Source: Falsiroseomonas sp044348345 (lineage in GTDB: Bacteria; Pseudomonadota; Alphaproteobacteria; Acetobacterales; Acetobacteraceae). From it: DNA of 14,280 nt. Location of the stretch: NCBI GenBank assembly GCA_044348345.1, contig JBIKSZ010000086.1, positions 1 to 14,280 on the forward strand. Reading direction: 5' to 3'. The position numbers and the translations under genes are program-made. Below, in pieces: positions 1 through 7,633 of this stretch (its first letter is position 1; every line of letters begins with the position of its first letter). Below the pieces are notes generated by a model that was not told the DNA's origin, did no database searches, and saw only the letters and a list, made by a program, of their open reading frames with translations.

Positions 1-10
1 GCAATCCTGC

Positions 11-898
11 CTATGGCGCGGGCGCGGCCAGCACGCCGGTGCAGGCGGCGGGCAGCCGAGGCGGCGGGCCGGGCAGGGCGGGGGCGGGCCGGCGCGACTC
101 GGGAGAGCGCCACCAATCGAGGCTGGCATCGCAGCCATCACCGGGCGGCGGCGGGGCTATGTCGCGGCAATCTGTGCTGCCGGGCGGGCAGCGCAGGCGG
201 ATATGCATGTGGCTGTCATGACCGCGCCAGGGGCGCACGCGCCGCAGCCAGGCCGCGGCGCCCGGCGATCCCGCATGGTCCTGGCAGAGCCGGCGCTTGA
301 TCGCATGGTTCACCAGAACGCGGTCCACCCCCGGTGCCTCGGCTGCGATGCGGATCAGCTGGCCGTGGCGCGCGGTCCAGTGGGCCGGGTCCACGCCGGA
401 CTCGTCCGGCAGCACCAGGGAGGGGATCGTCAGCTCCTCCCGCGCTGCCAGCGGGACGCGCGGCTTGGGGCGCAGGTCGAGCCAGATATCCACGTCGAGC
501 CCGGTCTGGTGGCTGGCATGGCCCCAGGGCATCGGCCCGCCGCGCGGCTGGGCGATGTCGCCGATCCAGAGCTCGGGGAGACCCGCGGCGCGGGCCTCGC
601 GCGCCACATGCTCGACCAGCGCGATCGCCGCCGGATGGCCCCAGTGCCGGTTGCGGGAGGTGCGGATGGCCTGCCAGCCCGGCCCGTCGAAGGGCAGTTG
701 CACCGCGCCGGCAAGGCAGCCGAGGCTGGTGCCGCCGATGGCGCGCGCAGGGCCCGAGGCCGGGCGCGAATGGGCGGCCCAGTCGGCGGCGCGCGCCGGC
801 AGGCCTTCGGCGGCCCAGCCCGGCGTCGCGAGAAACAGCAGCAGAAGCGTCAGCAGTCGGCGCACGGAGGTAAGGGTAGCGCAGGCGCGGCTGCGCAC
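11..898 (-). CDS. mepA: MepA-type murein endopeptidase (M74 family), periplasmic
   Basis: Metallo-endopeptidase that, in its family, cuts the D-alanyl-meso-diaminopimelate cross-links of peptidoglycan in the periplasm. The 295-aa protein carries GHASHQTGLDVDIW at residues 126-139, matching the zinc motif of E. coli MepA; H130 and D137 align with its ligands H113 and D120. HDSHMH at 227-232 supplies the third ligand, H232. Cysteines at 61, 205, 238, 244 and 256 fit a disulfide-containing exported enzyme. A signal peptide is visible (hydrophobic run about 15-24, then PGWAA). The GTG at 898 is 37 bp after the stop of the upstream export lipoprotein gene. An in-frame GTG at 865 would give a tidier 19-residue leader, and neither start has a good Shine-Dalgarno, so the start is uncertain. 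The proline-rich tail after about residue 262 looks non-catalytic. It is probably co-transcribed with the lipoprotein gene; a role in opening the wall for polymer export is inference. Confidence 0.88.
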   Translation of the reverse strand: MRSRACATLTSVRRLLTLLLLFLATPGWAAEGLPARAADWAAHSRPASGPARAIGGTSLGCLAGAVQLPFDGPGWQAIRTSRNRHWGHPAAIALVEHVAREARAAGLPELWIGDIAQPRGGPMPWGHASHQTGLDVDIWLDLRPKPRVPLAAREELTIPSLVLPDESGVDPAHWTARHGQLIRIAAEAPGVDRVLVNHAIKRRLCQDHAGSPGAAAWLRRVRPWRGHDSHMHIRLRCPPGSTDCRDIAPPPPGDGCDASLDWWRSPESRRPAPALPGPPPRLPAACTGVLAAPAP

Positions 899-935
899 CC
901 AACCCGGTGCTGGCTTGGTGCTGTGCGCAGCGTGT

Positions 936-1538
936 TCAGAACCGCCGCTCGAACACCGTCACCACATCGCCCGGCTGCAGCAGCGTCTGGCGGGTGGCGC
1001 GGAACTCCCGCGGGCGGCCATCCTCGCCGACGCGCGTCACCGCCACATGGTCCTGCAGCGCGCGGTAATTGAACCCGCCCGCGACCGCCACCGCCGACAG
1101 CGCCGTCATCCCCGGCTGGTAGGGGAAGCGCCCGCCGCGCTCGACCTGGCCCAGCACGAAGACGGGGCGGTATTGCAGCACCTGCACCGCGACGGACGGA
1201 TCGCGGAACAGGTTGCGCGTGGTCATCACCTGCTCGATGTCGCGCTCCACCTCGGTCGTGGTGCGTCCCGCCGCCTGGACCGAGCCGACCAGCGGCAGGG
1301 CAAGCTGGCCCGCATCGGTCACCCGGAACTCCCCGGTCAGGCGGGGATCGTTGAAGACCGTGACGCGGACCTCGTCATCGGGCCCCAGCCGATACGCGCT
1401 GCGCTCCCCCTCCGGCAGGGGCGGCAGGTCGGAGCCCGGCGTCGCGCAGGCGCCGAGCAGCCCGAGCGGCAGCAGCCCGAGCGACAGCAGCAGGGCACGG
1501 CGCCGGGCCGGGCGGGGGATGGCGGTTGTCCTGGTCAT
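936..1538 (-). CDS. Polysaccharide export (OPX) lipoprotein, short GumB-like form
   Basis: Outer-membrane polysaccharide export protein of the Wza/GumB family, expected to form the periplasmic/outer-membrane ring through which exopolysaccharide leaves. The 200-aa protein has a lipoprotein signal peptide with lipobox LLGAC and modified cysteine C31, a Poly_export domain at about 48-122 (YRLGPDDEVRVTVF at the start, ALPLVGSV in the middle) and one SLBB-like domain at about 123-195 (VFVLGQVERGG, then LQPGDVVTV). It is close to GumB size and much shorter than E. coli Wza (about 380 aa): it has one SLBB unit and ends right after it, with no room for the C-terminal membrane helix of Wza. The ATG at 1538 is preceded by AGAGAGAGGA. 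The frame stays open upstream to about 1964, but that stretch runs antisense into the kinase gene and is not credible. It diverges from the tyrosine kinase gene, its expected partner. Confidence 0.9.
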   Translation of the reverse strand: MTRTTAIPRPARRRALLLSLGLLPLGLLGACATPGSDLPPLPEGERSAYRLGPDDEVRVTVFNDPRLTGEFRVTDAGQLALPLVGSVQAAGRTTTEVERDIEQVMTTRNLFRDPSVAVQVLQYRPVFVLGQVERGGRFPYQPGMTALSAVAVAGGFNYRALQDHVAVTRVGEDGRPREFRATRQTLLQPGDVVTVFERRF

Positions 1539-1770
1539 GGTGAGCGGTCCTCTCTCTCGAGCGTTGGCGAAGGGCCTCGGCGTTCGTGCGAGAGGCGACG
1601 CAGACGGCGCCCCAGCGTTTCCTTCCGCTGCCGGCACATCACGGCCTTGTTTTCCGGCCTGCGGAACCACCGGGCAGCGGAACGGTTGAACGCCGGGCGC
1701 TACGACCCGCCAGCGCCAGTCGTGCGTCCGGCGGGCCTGCGCCCGGCTGCCCCGGGGGAGTTGCACCGCG
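1539..1770. promoter_or_regulatory. Divergent intergenic region between export lipoprotein and kinase genes
   Basis: This 232-bp stretch lies between the divergent starts at 1538 (minus) and 1771 (plus), so promoters for both arms of the locus should lie here. I could not identify convincing -35/-10 boxes. The visible structure is a set of nested inverted repeats at 1623-1682 and two ribosome binding sites at the edges: AGAGAGAGGA for the lipoprotein gene and GGGGGAG at 1754-1760 for the kinase gene. No open frame here looks like a gene. Confidence 0.55.
1623..1682. repeat. Nested inverted repeats (candidate operator or RNA structure)
   Basis: TTCCGCTGCC at 1623-1632 is the exact reverse complement of GGCAGCGGAA at 1673-1682. 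Inside the 40-bp interval is a smaller dyad, TTCCG at 1652-1656 and CGGAA at 1662-1666 with a 5-bp spacer. All four arms share the TTCCG/CGGAA core. The placement in the divergent control region suggests a regulator site, but no regulator is known for it and GC-rich DNA produces such matches easily. Confidence 0.4.
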
Positions 1771-4044
1771 ATGCTCGACCGTCCCATCGCCGAGACCCGT
1801 CCGCCCGCCGAACGGCGTCCGGCGGCAGCCGCCATGCCCGGCGCGCCGCCGATCGAGCCGGAGGGCCTCAACCTCGCGGCCCTGCTCGGCGCCCTGCGCC
1901 GCCGGCGCGGCGTGCTGATCGCCTGCCTGCTGCTGTTTCCGCTGGTGGCGTTCGTCGCGGCCAAGACGTTGACGCCGCGCTACACCGCCGCGACCACGGT
2001 GATGTTCGAGCCGACCGAATACGCCGCGCGTGAGCTGCAGAGCATCCTGCGCGACGAAAGCACGACGGACGCCGTCCTCGCCTCCCAGGTGGAGATCATC
2101 CGGTCGCTGTCCGTCGCGCGGCGCCTGGTGCGGCGCTTCGGCCTGGTGGAGCGCGAGGAATTCGCCTGGTGGCTGCAGGATCGCGCCAGCGCCGAGGGCT
2201 GGGCATGGCGGGCGCAGGCGCGCGTGGCGGAAGGCCTGGCGCAGCTCTCGCCCATGGTCGGCGAGATGCTGGCCCCGAGCCCGCCGCCCGATACCCCGCC
2301 CGGGGAGCTGGCAGAGATTCAGGCAGCGGAGGCGGTGCTCGACCAACTGGCGGTGCAGGTCGTGCGCAATTCGCGCGTGCTGCAAATCCGCTTCACCTCC
2401 GAGGACCCACAGCTGGCCGCCCAGGTCGCGAACCTCGCGGCCGAGCTCTATCTCGCCGACCAGCTGGACGCGAAATTCGACGCGGTGCGGCGCGCCAATG
2501 ACTGGCTGGATCAGCGCGTCGCGGCGCTGCGGCGCGAAGTCTCCCGCAACGAGGCCGAGATTGCGGAGCTGCGCGCCGCATCGGGCCTGACGCGCGGCGT
2601 GAATGCCGGGCTGCAGACTGAGCAGATCAGCCGCATCACCCAGGACCTGATCGAAGCGCGCAACACGCTGGCCGGCGCTGAAGCGCGGCTCGGCACAGTG
2701 CGCGCGGGCGCCGCGGGCGCGAATGCGGACCTGACCGCGCTCGGCTCGGCCAACCTCGTCGCCCAGCGCGTCGCGCGTGACGAGGCGCAACGCGAGGTCA
2801 ACCGGCTATCCGCGACGCTCGGCAGCGGCCACCCCGATGTGCGTGCCGCGGCCGGGCGGCTGGGCGCCGCCGATCGCGCAGTCGCGACCGAGACCAGCCG
2901 CGTCGTCCAGGCGCTGGATGCCGAGGCCCGTGCGGCGCGTGCCCGCGTCGCCAGCCTGGAGGCAAGCCTCGCCGAGCAGCAGGACAGGCTGAACCGCACC
3001 CAGGGGGCCGAGATCCGCATCAACGCGCTGGAGCGCGAGACGGAAGCCGCCCGCAGCCTGCTGCGCGCCGTGCTGGAGCGGAGCCAGACCACGGTGAGCC
3101 AGACCGCGATCGAAAAGCCGGATGCGCGCATCCTCTCGCCCGCCACCGTCCCAGGCGTGCCGTCCTTCCCGAAGCCGCTGCTGTTCGTCGCGGCCGCCAC
3201 TGCGCTGGGCGGGTTGTTCGGCCTGCTGCTGGTCTGGTTCCTGGAACAGGCTGACAGCACGCTGCGCAGCGGGGACGAGGTGCGCGGGGCGCTCGGCCTG
3301 CCCTGTCTCGCACTGGTGCCGAGGCTGCGGCGGGGGATACTGGGGCGGCATCGCGTGGAGGATTACGTCGCGCGTAAGCCGCTCTCGCCCTTCGCCGAGG
3401 CGATGCGGACGCTCCGCGCGGCGCTCTGGCTCGGCTCCGACCCGCCGAAGGTGGTGCTGGTCTCCGCCGCCCGGCCGGGGGAAGGCAAGACCACCACCGC
3501 GATCGCCCTCGCGCGCTCGGCCGCCATGAATGGCGAACGCGTGCTGCTGATCGATTGCGACATCCGCCAGCCCTCGGTCGGGCGGCTGTTCCGCACCGAG
3601 GGGGCGCCCGGCATCACCGACCTCCTGCTCGGCCAGGCGGGATATGAGCAGATCCTGCGACGGGACCACCTGACCGCGCTCGATTGGATCCCGGCCGGGG
3701 CGGCAGAGATCCATTCCCTCGGCCTCTTCATGTCGGAGGCGATGGCGGCGCTGCTGGAACGCGTCCGGCGCGACTATGATCTGGTGGTGCTGGACGCCCC
3801 CCCGGCGCTGGCCATGGCCGATGCCCGCGTCGTCGCCCGCCTTGCTGATGCCACGTTGCTCTGCGTGAAGTGGCGCGATACGCCGCGGTCGGTGGTGCGC
3901 AATTCGCTCGCCCTGCTGGAAGACGCGAAGGCCCGCCTGGTGGGCGTCGCGCTGACGCAGGTGGATGCGCGGACGCATCGCCGGTCCGGCTATGCGGATA
4001 GCGAGGTCTACCACCCGCGCTACAGCGGGTACTTCCGGGAGTAG
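1771..4044 (+). CDS. Polysaccharide co-polymerase fused to bacterial tyrosine kinase (Wzc/ExoP-like)
   Basis: Inner-membrane protein that controls chain length and couples polymerisation to export, with a cytoplasmic autophosphorylating tyrosine kinase domain. The 757-aa chain has an N-terminal cytoplasmic segment, TM1 at about 47-65, a periplasmic Wzz/GNVR region with long coiled coils (about 230-440), a proline-rich stretch (VPSFPKP) before TM2 at about 470-490, then the BY-kinase domain. Walker A is ARPGEGKT with K573, Walker A' is VLLIDCDIRQP with D595 and D597, and Walker B is LVVLDAPP with D675. The C-terminus holds a tyrosine cluster at Y741, Y747, Y751 and Y754, the usual phosphorylation sites. 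The ATG at 1771 follows GGGGGAG at a 10-nt spacing. The kinase is fused to the co-polymerase, as in Wzc and unlike the split CapA/CapB systems. No cognate low-molecular-weight phosphatase is in the window. galE follows 4 bp downstream. Confidence 0.95.
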   Translation: MLDRPIAETRPPAERRPAAAAMPGAPPIEPEGLNLAALLGALRRRRGVLIACLLLFPLVAFVAAKTLTPRYTAATTVMFEPTEYAARELQSILRDESTTDAVLASQVEIIRSLSVARRLVRRFGLVEREEFAWWLQDRASAEGWAWRAQARVAEGLAQLSPMVGEMLAPSPPPDTPPGELAEIQAAEAVLDQLAVQVVRNSRVLQIRFTSEDPQLAAQVANLAAELYLADQLDAKFDAVRRANDWLDQRVAALRREVSRNEAEIAELRAASGLTRGVNAGLQTEQISRITQDLIEARNTLAGAEARLGTVRAGAAGANADLTALGSANLVAQRVARDEAQREVNRLSATLGSGHPDVRAAAGRLGAADRAVATETSRVVQALDAEARAARARVASLEASLAEQQDRLNRTQGAEIRINALERETEAARSLLRAVLERSQTTVSQTAIEKPDARILSPATVPGVPSFPKPLLFVAAATALGGLFGLLLVWFLEQADSTLRSGDEVRGALGLPCLALVPRLRRGILGRHRVEDYVARKPLSPFAEAMRTLRAALWLGSDPPKVVLVSAARPGEGKTTTAIALARSAAMNGERVLLIDCDIRQPSVGRLFRTEGAPGITDLLLGQAGYEQILRRDHLTALDWIPAGAAEIHSLGLFMSEAMAALLERVRRDYDLVVLDAPPALAMADARVVARLADATLLCVKWRDTPRSVVRNSLALLEDAKARLVGVALTQVDARTHRRSGYADSEVYHPRYSGYFRE
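4037..4041 (+). promoter_or_regulatory. Ribosome binding site that sets the galE GTG start
   Basis: GGGAG lies in the last codons of the kinase gene, 7 nt before the GTG at 4049. It favours this GTG over the many in-frame upstream codons that overlap the kinase, and suggests coupled translation. Confidence 0.6.
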
Positions 4045-4048
4045 GGGC

Positions 4049-5035
4049 GTGGCGCGTTACCTGGTGACCGGCGGGGCCGGCTATGTGGGCAGCCACACGG
4101 TGCTCGCCCTGCTCGACCGCGGCGACGAGGTCGTGGTGCTCGACGATTTGTCGAAGGGCCATCGCGCGGCGGTGCCGGCAGCGGCGAAGCTGGTGGAAGG
4201 CCGCTGCACCGACGCCGCCGCGGTCGAGGCCGCCTTCGCGGCCGGGCCCTTCGAGGCGGTGTTGCACTTCGCCGCTTTGTCCCTGGTCGGCGAGAGCATG
4301 CGCGCGCCACTGCGCTACATGACGGAGAACCTCTCGGGCGTTGCCGTGGTGGCGGATGCGGCCGTCAGGGCGGGCTGCGGGAAGATGGTGCTTTCGTCCA
4401 CCGCCGCGCTCTTCGGTTTCCCCGAGACCGTGCCGATCGATGAGGAGCAGCGCCTCGCCCCGGCCTCGGCCTATGGCGAGAGCAAGCTGATCTGCGAACG
4501 CGCGCTGGCCTGGGCCGAGCAGGTGCACGGGCTGCGCTTCGCGGCGCTGCGCTACTTCAACGCCGCTGGCGCCGACCCGGCCGGCCGCGCCGGGGAGGAT
4601 CACGACCCGGAGACGCATCTGATCCCGCTGGCGATCGGCGCGGCGATGGGCACGCGGCCGCCGCTGACGATCTTCGGCACCGACTACGACACGCCGGATG
4701 GCACCTGCATCCGCGACTATGTCCATGTCAGCGACCTGGCAGAGGCGCATCTGCGCGTGCTGCCGCTGCTCGATCACCGCTCCGTGCGGTTCAACCTGGG
4801 CAATGGCACGGGCTATTCGGTGAAGCAGGTGATCGAGGCGGTCGGGCGCGTCGGGGGTGTGGCGGTGCCGCATGGTTTCGGGCCGCGGAGGGCCGGCGAC
4901 CCGGCGGCGCTCGTCGCCTCTTCCGCGCGGCTGCGGGCCGAGACCGGTTGGACGCCGCGCTTCGCCGCGCTGGATGACATTGTGCGCACCGCCTGGGCCT
5001 GGCATCGCGCGCATCCCCGCGGCTACGCCGGCTGA
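4049..5035 (+). CDS. galE: UDP-glucose 4-epimerase
   Basis: Cytosolic NAD-dependent epimerase of the extended SDR family that interconverts UDP-glucose and UDP-galactose, providing a nucleotide sugar for polymer synthesis. The 328-aa length is normal for GalE (338 in E. coli). The NAD-binding motif TGGAGYVGSH is at residues 7-16. The active site has the YxxxK pair as YGESK (Y142, K146), and T118 in SSTAALFG takes the place of the catalytic serine (S124 in E. coli), a conservative change. RYFNAAGAD and the later CIRDYVHVSDLA are GalE signatures. The GTG start at 4049 puts the dinucleotide motif right at the N-terminus. It lies 4 bp after the kinase stop, so the two are almost surely one operon. 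Specificity for another UDP-hexose, such as UDP-GlcNAc, cannot be excluded from sequence alone. Confidence 0.93.
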   Translation: MARYLVTGGAGYVGSHTVLALLDRGDEVVVLDDLSKGHRAAVPAAAKLVEGRCTDAAAVEAAFAAGPFEAVLHFAALSLVGESMRAPLRYMTENLSGVAVVADAAVRAGCGKMVLSSTAALFGFPETVPIDEEQRLAPASAYGESKLICERALAWAEQVHGLRFAALRYFNAAGADPAGRAGEDHDPETHLIPLAIGAAMGTRPPLTIFGTDYDTPDGTCIRDYVHVSDLAEAHLRVLPLLDHRSVRFNLGNGTGYSVKQVIEAVGRVGGVAVPHGFGPRRAGDPAALVASSARLRAETGWTPRFAALDDIVRTAWAWHRAHPRGYAG

Positions 5036-5062
5036 CCGCAAGGCAGTCCCTTCGCGCAGCTC

Positions 5063-5212
5063 ATGCCGGATACTGTCACCGATGGCCTCTCGAGCGCGGA
5101 GCCGCGCGACCAGGGGCGCATCGCCTGGCTGTTTGTACTTGCCGCCGGCGCGGTCACGGCCTCCGCGCGGATGCTAATCCGTCATCCGGTCGAGCGGTGG
5201 CGCGTGGCGTAG
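5063..5212 (+). CDS. Possible 49-aa membrane peptide or gene remnant after galE (doubtful)
   Basis: A short frame from an ATG at 5063 to a TAG at 5210-5212 encodes 49 residues with one plausible hydrophobic helix (AWLFVLAAGAVTASARML) followed by a basic tail. It is in the same frame as galE, 30 nt beyond the galE stop, with no intervening stop. About 39 of its 48 internal codons end in G or C, similar to real genes here. Against it: there is no clear Shine-Dalgarno, and its last 39 nt run antisense through the 3' end of the acyltransferase gene. It could be a small real gene, a leftover 5' fragment of a lost gene, or chance. I do not recognise the sequence. Confidence 0.25.
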   Translation: MPDTVTDGLSSAEPRDQGRIAWLFVLAAGAVTASARMLIRHPVERWRVA

Positions 5213-6193
5213 CACGAGCCGCTTGAACAGGATCGGCAAGGCGATGCCCGCCAGCGCCAGCGCCGGTGCGTGGATCCAGAACCCCTCTGCGGTCCAGGGA
5301 ACGCCGAGCTGGATCAGCGCGGCCTTCACGACGCCGATGGCGATCACGTTGAACAGGTAGATCGCCATGGTGTAGCGGCCGAGCAGAAGCGGCCAGCCCT
5401 GCCGCGCCAGCGCGGTCCTGCGCACCAGCCCATGCAGCGCGGGGATCGCGGCCAGCCCGCAGAGCAGCAGCGACCAATCCCCCGGCAGCCACCCCGCCAG
5501 CGCAGCCGCGAGGCTTGCCGCGAAGACCGCCCACCAGCCCGGCAGCCAGGCCGTGAAGAGCGGCATCAGCCGCGCCTGATGCTGCGCGACCGCGACGCCG
5601 ACGGCGAAGAACAGCGCATGCCGCGCAAACCGGTCGAGATAGGCGATCGCCGGCGGCTCCATCGCCATCAGCGCGAGCCCGGCGATGAGCAGCCCGGGCG
5701 TCCCCGCCACGCGCCAGGCGGGCGGCGCCAGCACCGAGCAGAGGAACAGCACCAGCAGAAACCAGATGAAGGTGGCCGGGCTGTCTTCCGTCGTCAGCAC
5801 CAGGTCGCGCAGCCCGGGCAGCAGGCCGGCGGCGCGGTTGTCCACATGCACCAGATCCTGCGCGACGAGCTTGCCGACCAGCACAAGAAGCCCGAGGAGG
5901 AAGAAGGGCAGTAGCAGCCGCTGCGCCCGCCGCGCCGCATGCCGCAGCGTCTGCGTCGCGGGAAAGGTCAGGCCGCCGCTCAGCCAGGCGACATAGCCGC
6001 TGAGATAGAGGAAGAACGGCATGTGGAAGCGATAGAGCGCATAGCGCGGCTCGTCCCACCATTCGGCGCCGGGTGGCGGCGCGGCGGCAACGATATGCCC
6101 CAGCACCACCAGCAGGATCGCGAGCCCCTTGGCACGGTCGAGGTCGAGCCGGCGTTCCCGCAACGGCAGGCGTAGCGGCGGCAGGGCATTCAT
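5174..6193 (-). CDS. Acyltransferase-3 family membrane protein (polysaccharide O-acylation)
   Basis: Integral membrane acyltransferase of the Acyl_transf_3 family, which includes OafA- and ExoZ-like enzymes that add acetyl or other acyl groups to surface sugars. The 339-aa protein starts with a basic segment and RLDLDRAKGLAILLVVLGH; H33 at the end of the first helix is the conserved histidine. YRFHMPFFLYLSGY at 54-67 is the second hallmark. The rest is a series of hydrophobic helices, about ten in all. Its ATG at 6193 overlaps the stop of the polymerase-like gene as ATGA (6190-6193), so the two should be translationally coupled, which supports a role in decorating the polymer made by that protein. 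The stop is at 5174-5176, convergent with galE. The acyl group and acceptor sugar cannot be told from sequence. Confidence 0.88.
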   Translation of the reverse strand: MNALPPLRLPLRERRLDLDRAKGLAILLVVLGHIVAAAPPPGAEWWDEPRYALYRFHMPFFLYLSGYVAWLSGGLTFPATQTLRHAARRAQRLLLPFFLLGLLVLVGKLVAQDLVHVDNRAAGLLPGLRDLVLTTEDSPATFIWFLLVLFLCSVLAPPAWRVAGTPGLLIAGLALMAMEPPAIAYLDRFARHALFFAVGVAVAQHQARLMPLFTAWLPGWWAVFAASLAAALAGWLPGDWSLLLCGLAAIPALHGLVRRTALARQGWPLLLGRYTMAIYLFNVIAIGVVKAALIQLGVPWTAEGFWIHAPALALAGIALPILFKRLVLRHAPPLDRMTD

Positions 6194-7581
6194 GCGCGCG
6201 CCGCGCTCCGCGCCAGCGCCGCGCGCAGCCGGGCGCCGCGGCTGGTCTCGGCGCGCTCCATCCGCGCGCGGGCGAGGGCGGCGGAGAACCAGGCGAACTG
6301 GATCACCGCCGTGCTCGCGATCAGCGTGTTGTCGAAGCCGCTATGCAGCAGCGCGGCCAGCAGGGCAGCGCGCAGCACCAACCGGTCCGCCGCGCGCGCA
6401 CCGCGCGTGCCCGCCCAGACCCAAAGCGCGATCGCCCCGAAGATCGCCGCGGCACCGATGATGCCGGCATCCACCGCCAGGCGCAGATACTCGTTATGCG
6501 CCGCGCTCGATCCGATCAGGCGGATCAGCGGATCCTCGGGGTTCACGATCAGCTTGCCCGCGCCTAGGCCGTAGCCGAAGAGCGGGCGCGTTTCGATGGC
6601 GTCCAGGAAGTAGGGCCAGATGATGTCGCGGCCGGAGAATTGGCTCCACGCATCGGTACCGCCGAGGAAGCGGTCGAGCCCGAAGACGAGGATCGGGCCG
6701 AGCAGCACCGCCGCCGGCAACAGCCCCCCCATCGCCAGGTCGAGCTTGCGTTTCGCGGGCAGGATGCGCGGACCTGAAAGGGCGAAGACCAGCAGCAGGA
6801 ACAGCAGCACCGCGACGGTTGGCGCGCGGGCCTGGGTGGCCAGCAGCACCGCCAGCGCCCCGCCACCCAGCACCAGCCAGCGCGTGCGGAAGCTGCGCAG
6901 GTATTCGAGCGTCGCGGCGAAGACCGCCGTGGTGCAGAACCCCGCCAGGAAGGGCGGCGAGTGCAGCCCCTGGAAGCGCCAATTGGCATCAAAGGCGTCG
7001 TAGAAGCTGATGGGCGCCGCGATGCCGAGCCCGACCGCGGCGCTGACCAGCGGCACCAGCACCACCGCCTTGCACAGTGCCGACCAGAAGGCGCGCGGCG
7101 CGGCGGCGAAGGCGAGGACGAAGGGGGCGGTGGAGCCGATGAAGCTCCGCACCATCTCCCCGAAGGTCGAGACGCGCCCGATCGGCAGCACCGCGAGGCT
7201 GACGGCCGCGACCAGCGCGAAGGCCAGGAACGGCCAATTGATCGCGGGCGCGAAGCCGTAGCGCAGGCAGAGCATCGCCGCGATGCCGAAGGGGATCACC
7301 TTCACCACCGCCGCCCCGAGCGTGCCGATGCCGCCCGCCGCCCCGCTCGCCGCCAGGATGTCAAGCTGGATATCCATCGCCAGCCCGTAGCAGGCCAGCA
7401 GCAGCCCGACCGAGAGCAGCGGCGCCTCGTAGAACAGCAGCGCCAACATCAGCGCGACCGCAGCCGGCAGCAGCGCCAGCGCCATCCGTGGCGCGGCGAT
7501 CGCCAGCAGCAGCAGGATGGTCGCGGCCAGCAGCAGGACGACGCCGGACAGGAGCGCGGGCGGAACGGTACGCATGCCCAT
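6190..7581 (-). CDS. O-antigen ligase/polymerase-like (Wzy_C) polysaccharide polymerase
   Basis: Multispanning inner-membrane protein of the Wzy/WaaL/RfaL superfamily that joins lipid-linked repeat units in the periplasm. The 463-aa protein is strongly hydrophobic with about 11-12 predicted helices. A long periplasmic loop holds the Wzy_C signature: SGRDIIWPYFLDAIETRP, then LFGYGLGAGK, then AHNEYLRLAVDAGIIG. That order (SGR...W, PLFGxGxG, HNxYL) is typical of the family. The ATG at 7581 is chosen, with another in-frame ATG at 7575; a longer frame to a TTG at 7614 has no Shine-Dalgarno and nearly reaches the divergent gene. It sits with a co-polymerase, export protein and two acyltransferases, so exopolysaccharide polymerase is more likely than LPS ligase, but homology alone does not separate the two. 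The basic, alanine-rich C-terminus is cytoplasmic in appearance. Confidence 0.88.
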   Translation of the reverse strand: MGMRTVPPALLSGVVLLLAATILLLLAIAAPRMALALLPAAVALMLALLFYEAPLLSVGLLLACYGLAMDIQLDILAASGAAGGIGTLGAAVVKVIPFGIAAMLCLRYGFAPAINWPFLAFALVAAVSLAVLPIGRVSTFGEMVRSFIGSTAPFVLAFAAAPRAFWSALCKAVVLVPLVSAAVGLGIAAPISFYDAFDANWRFQGLHSPPFLAGFCTTAVFAATLEYLRSFRTRWLVLGGGALAVLLATQARAPTVAVLLFLLLVFALSGPRILPAKRKLDLAMGGLLPAAVLLGPILVFGLDRFLGGTDAWSQFSGRDIIWPYFLDAIETRPLFGYGLGAGKLIVNPEDPLIRLIGSSAAHNEYLRLAVDAGIIGAAAIFGAIALWVWAGTRGARAADRLVLRAALLAALLHSGFDNTLIASTAVIQFAWFSAALARARMERAETSRGARLRAALARSAARA

Positions 7582-7622
7582 GCGTTCTGCCACGCGCGGG
7601 CACGGGCGGCCCAATCATCAAC

Positions 7623-7630
7623 AGGAGAGG
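7623..7630 (+). promoter_or_regulatory. Ribosome binding site setting the start of the second acyltransferase
   Basis: AGGAGAGG lies just before the ATG at 7634. It decides this start over upstream in-frame codons that reach back to 7517, which would run antisense through the polymerase gene. Confidence 0.65.
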
Positions 7631-7633
7631 TGG

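Noticed and set aside
1539..1964. N-terminal extension of the export lipoprotein to a start near 1964
   Set aside because: It would place about 140 Arg/Pro-rich residues before a clear lipoprotein signal peptide and overlap the kinase gene antisense; the ATG at 1538 has a good ribosome binding site.
297..2033. A 578-codon plus-strand open frame across mepA, the lipoprotein gene and the start of the kinase gene
   Set aside because: It runs antisense through two well-supported genes and across the divergent regulatory region, and its low-complexity Arg-rich translation matches no family.
5168..5181. CGGAT-GCTA-ATCCG hairpin at the end of the acyltransferase gene as a terminator
   Set aside because: The stem is only 5 bp, it overlaps the stop codon and has no T-run on either side.
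6190..7581. Reading the polymerase-like protein as an LPS O-antigen ligase (WaaL)
   Set aside because: Sequence cannot separate ligase from polymerase, but the linked co-polymerase, export protein and acyltransferases favour exopolysaccharide polymerisation, and no LPS core genes are present.
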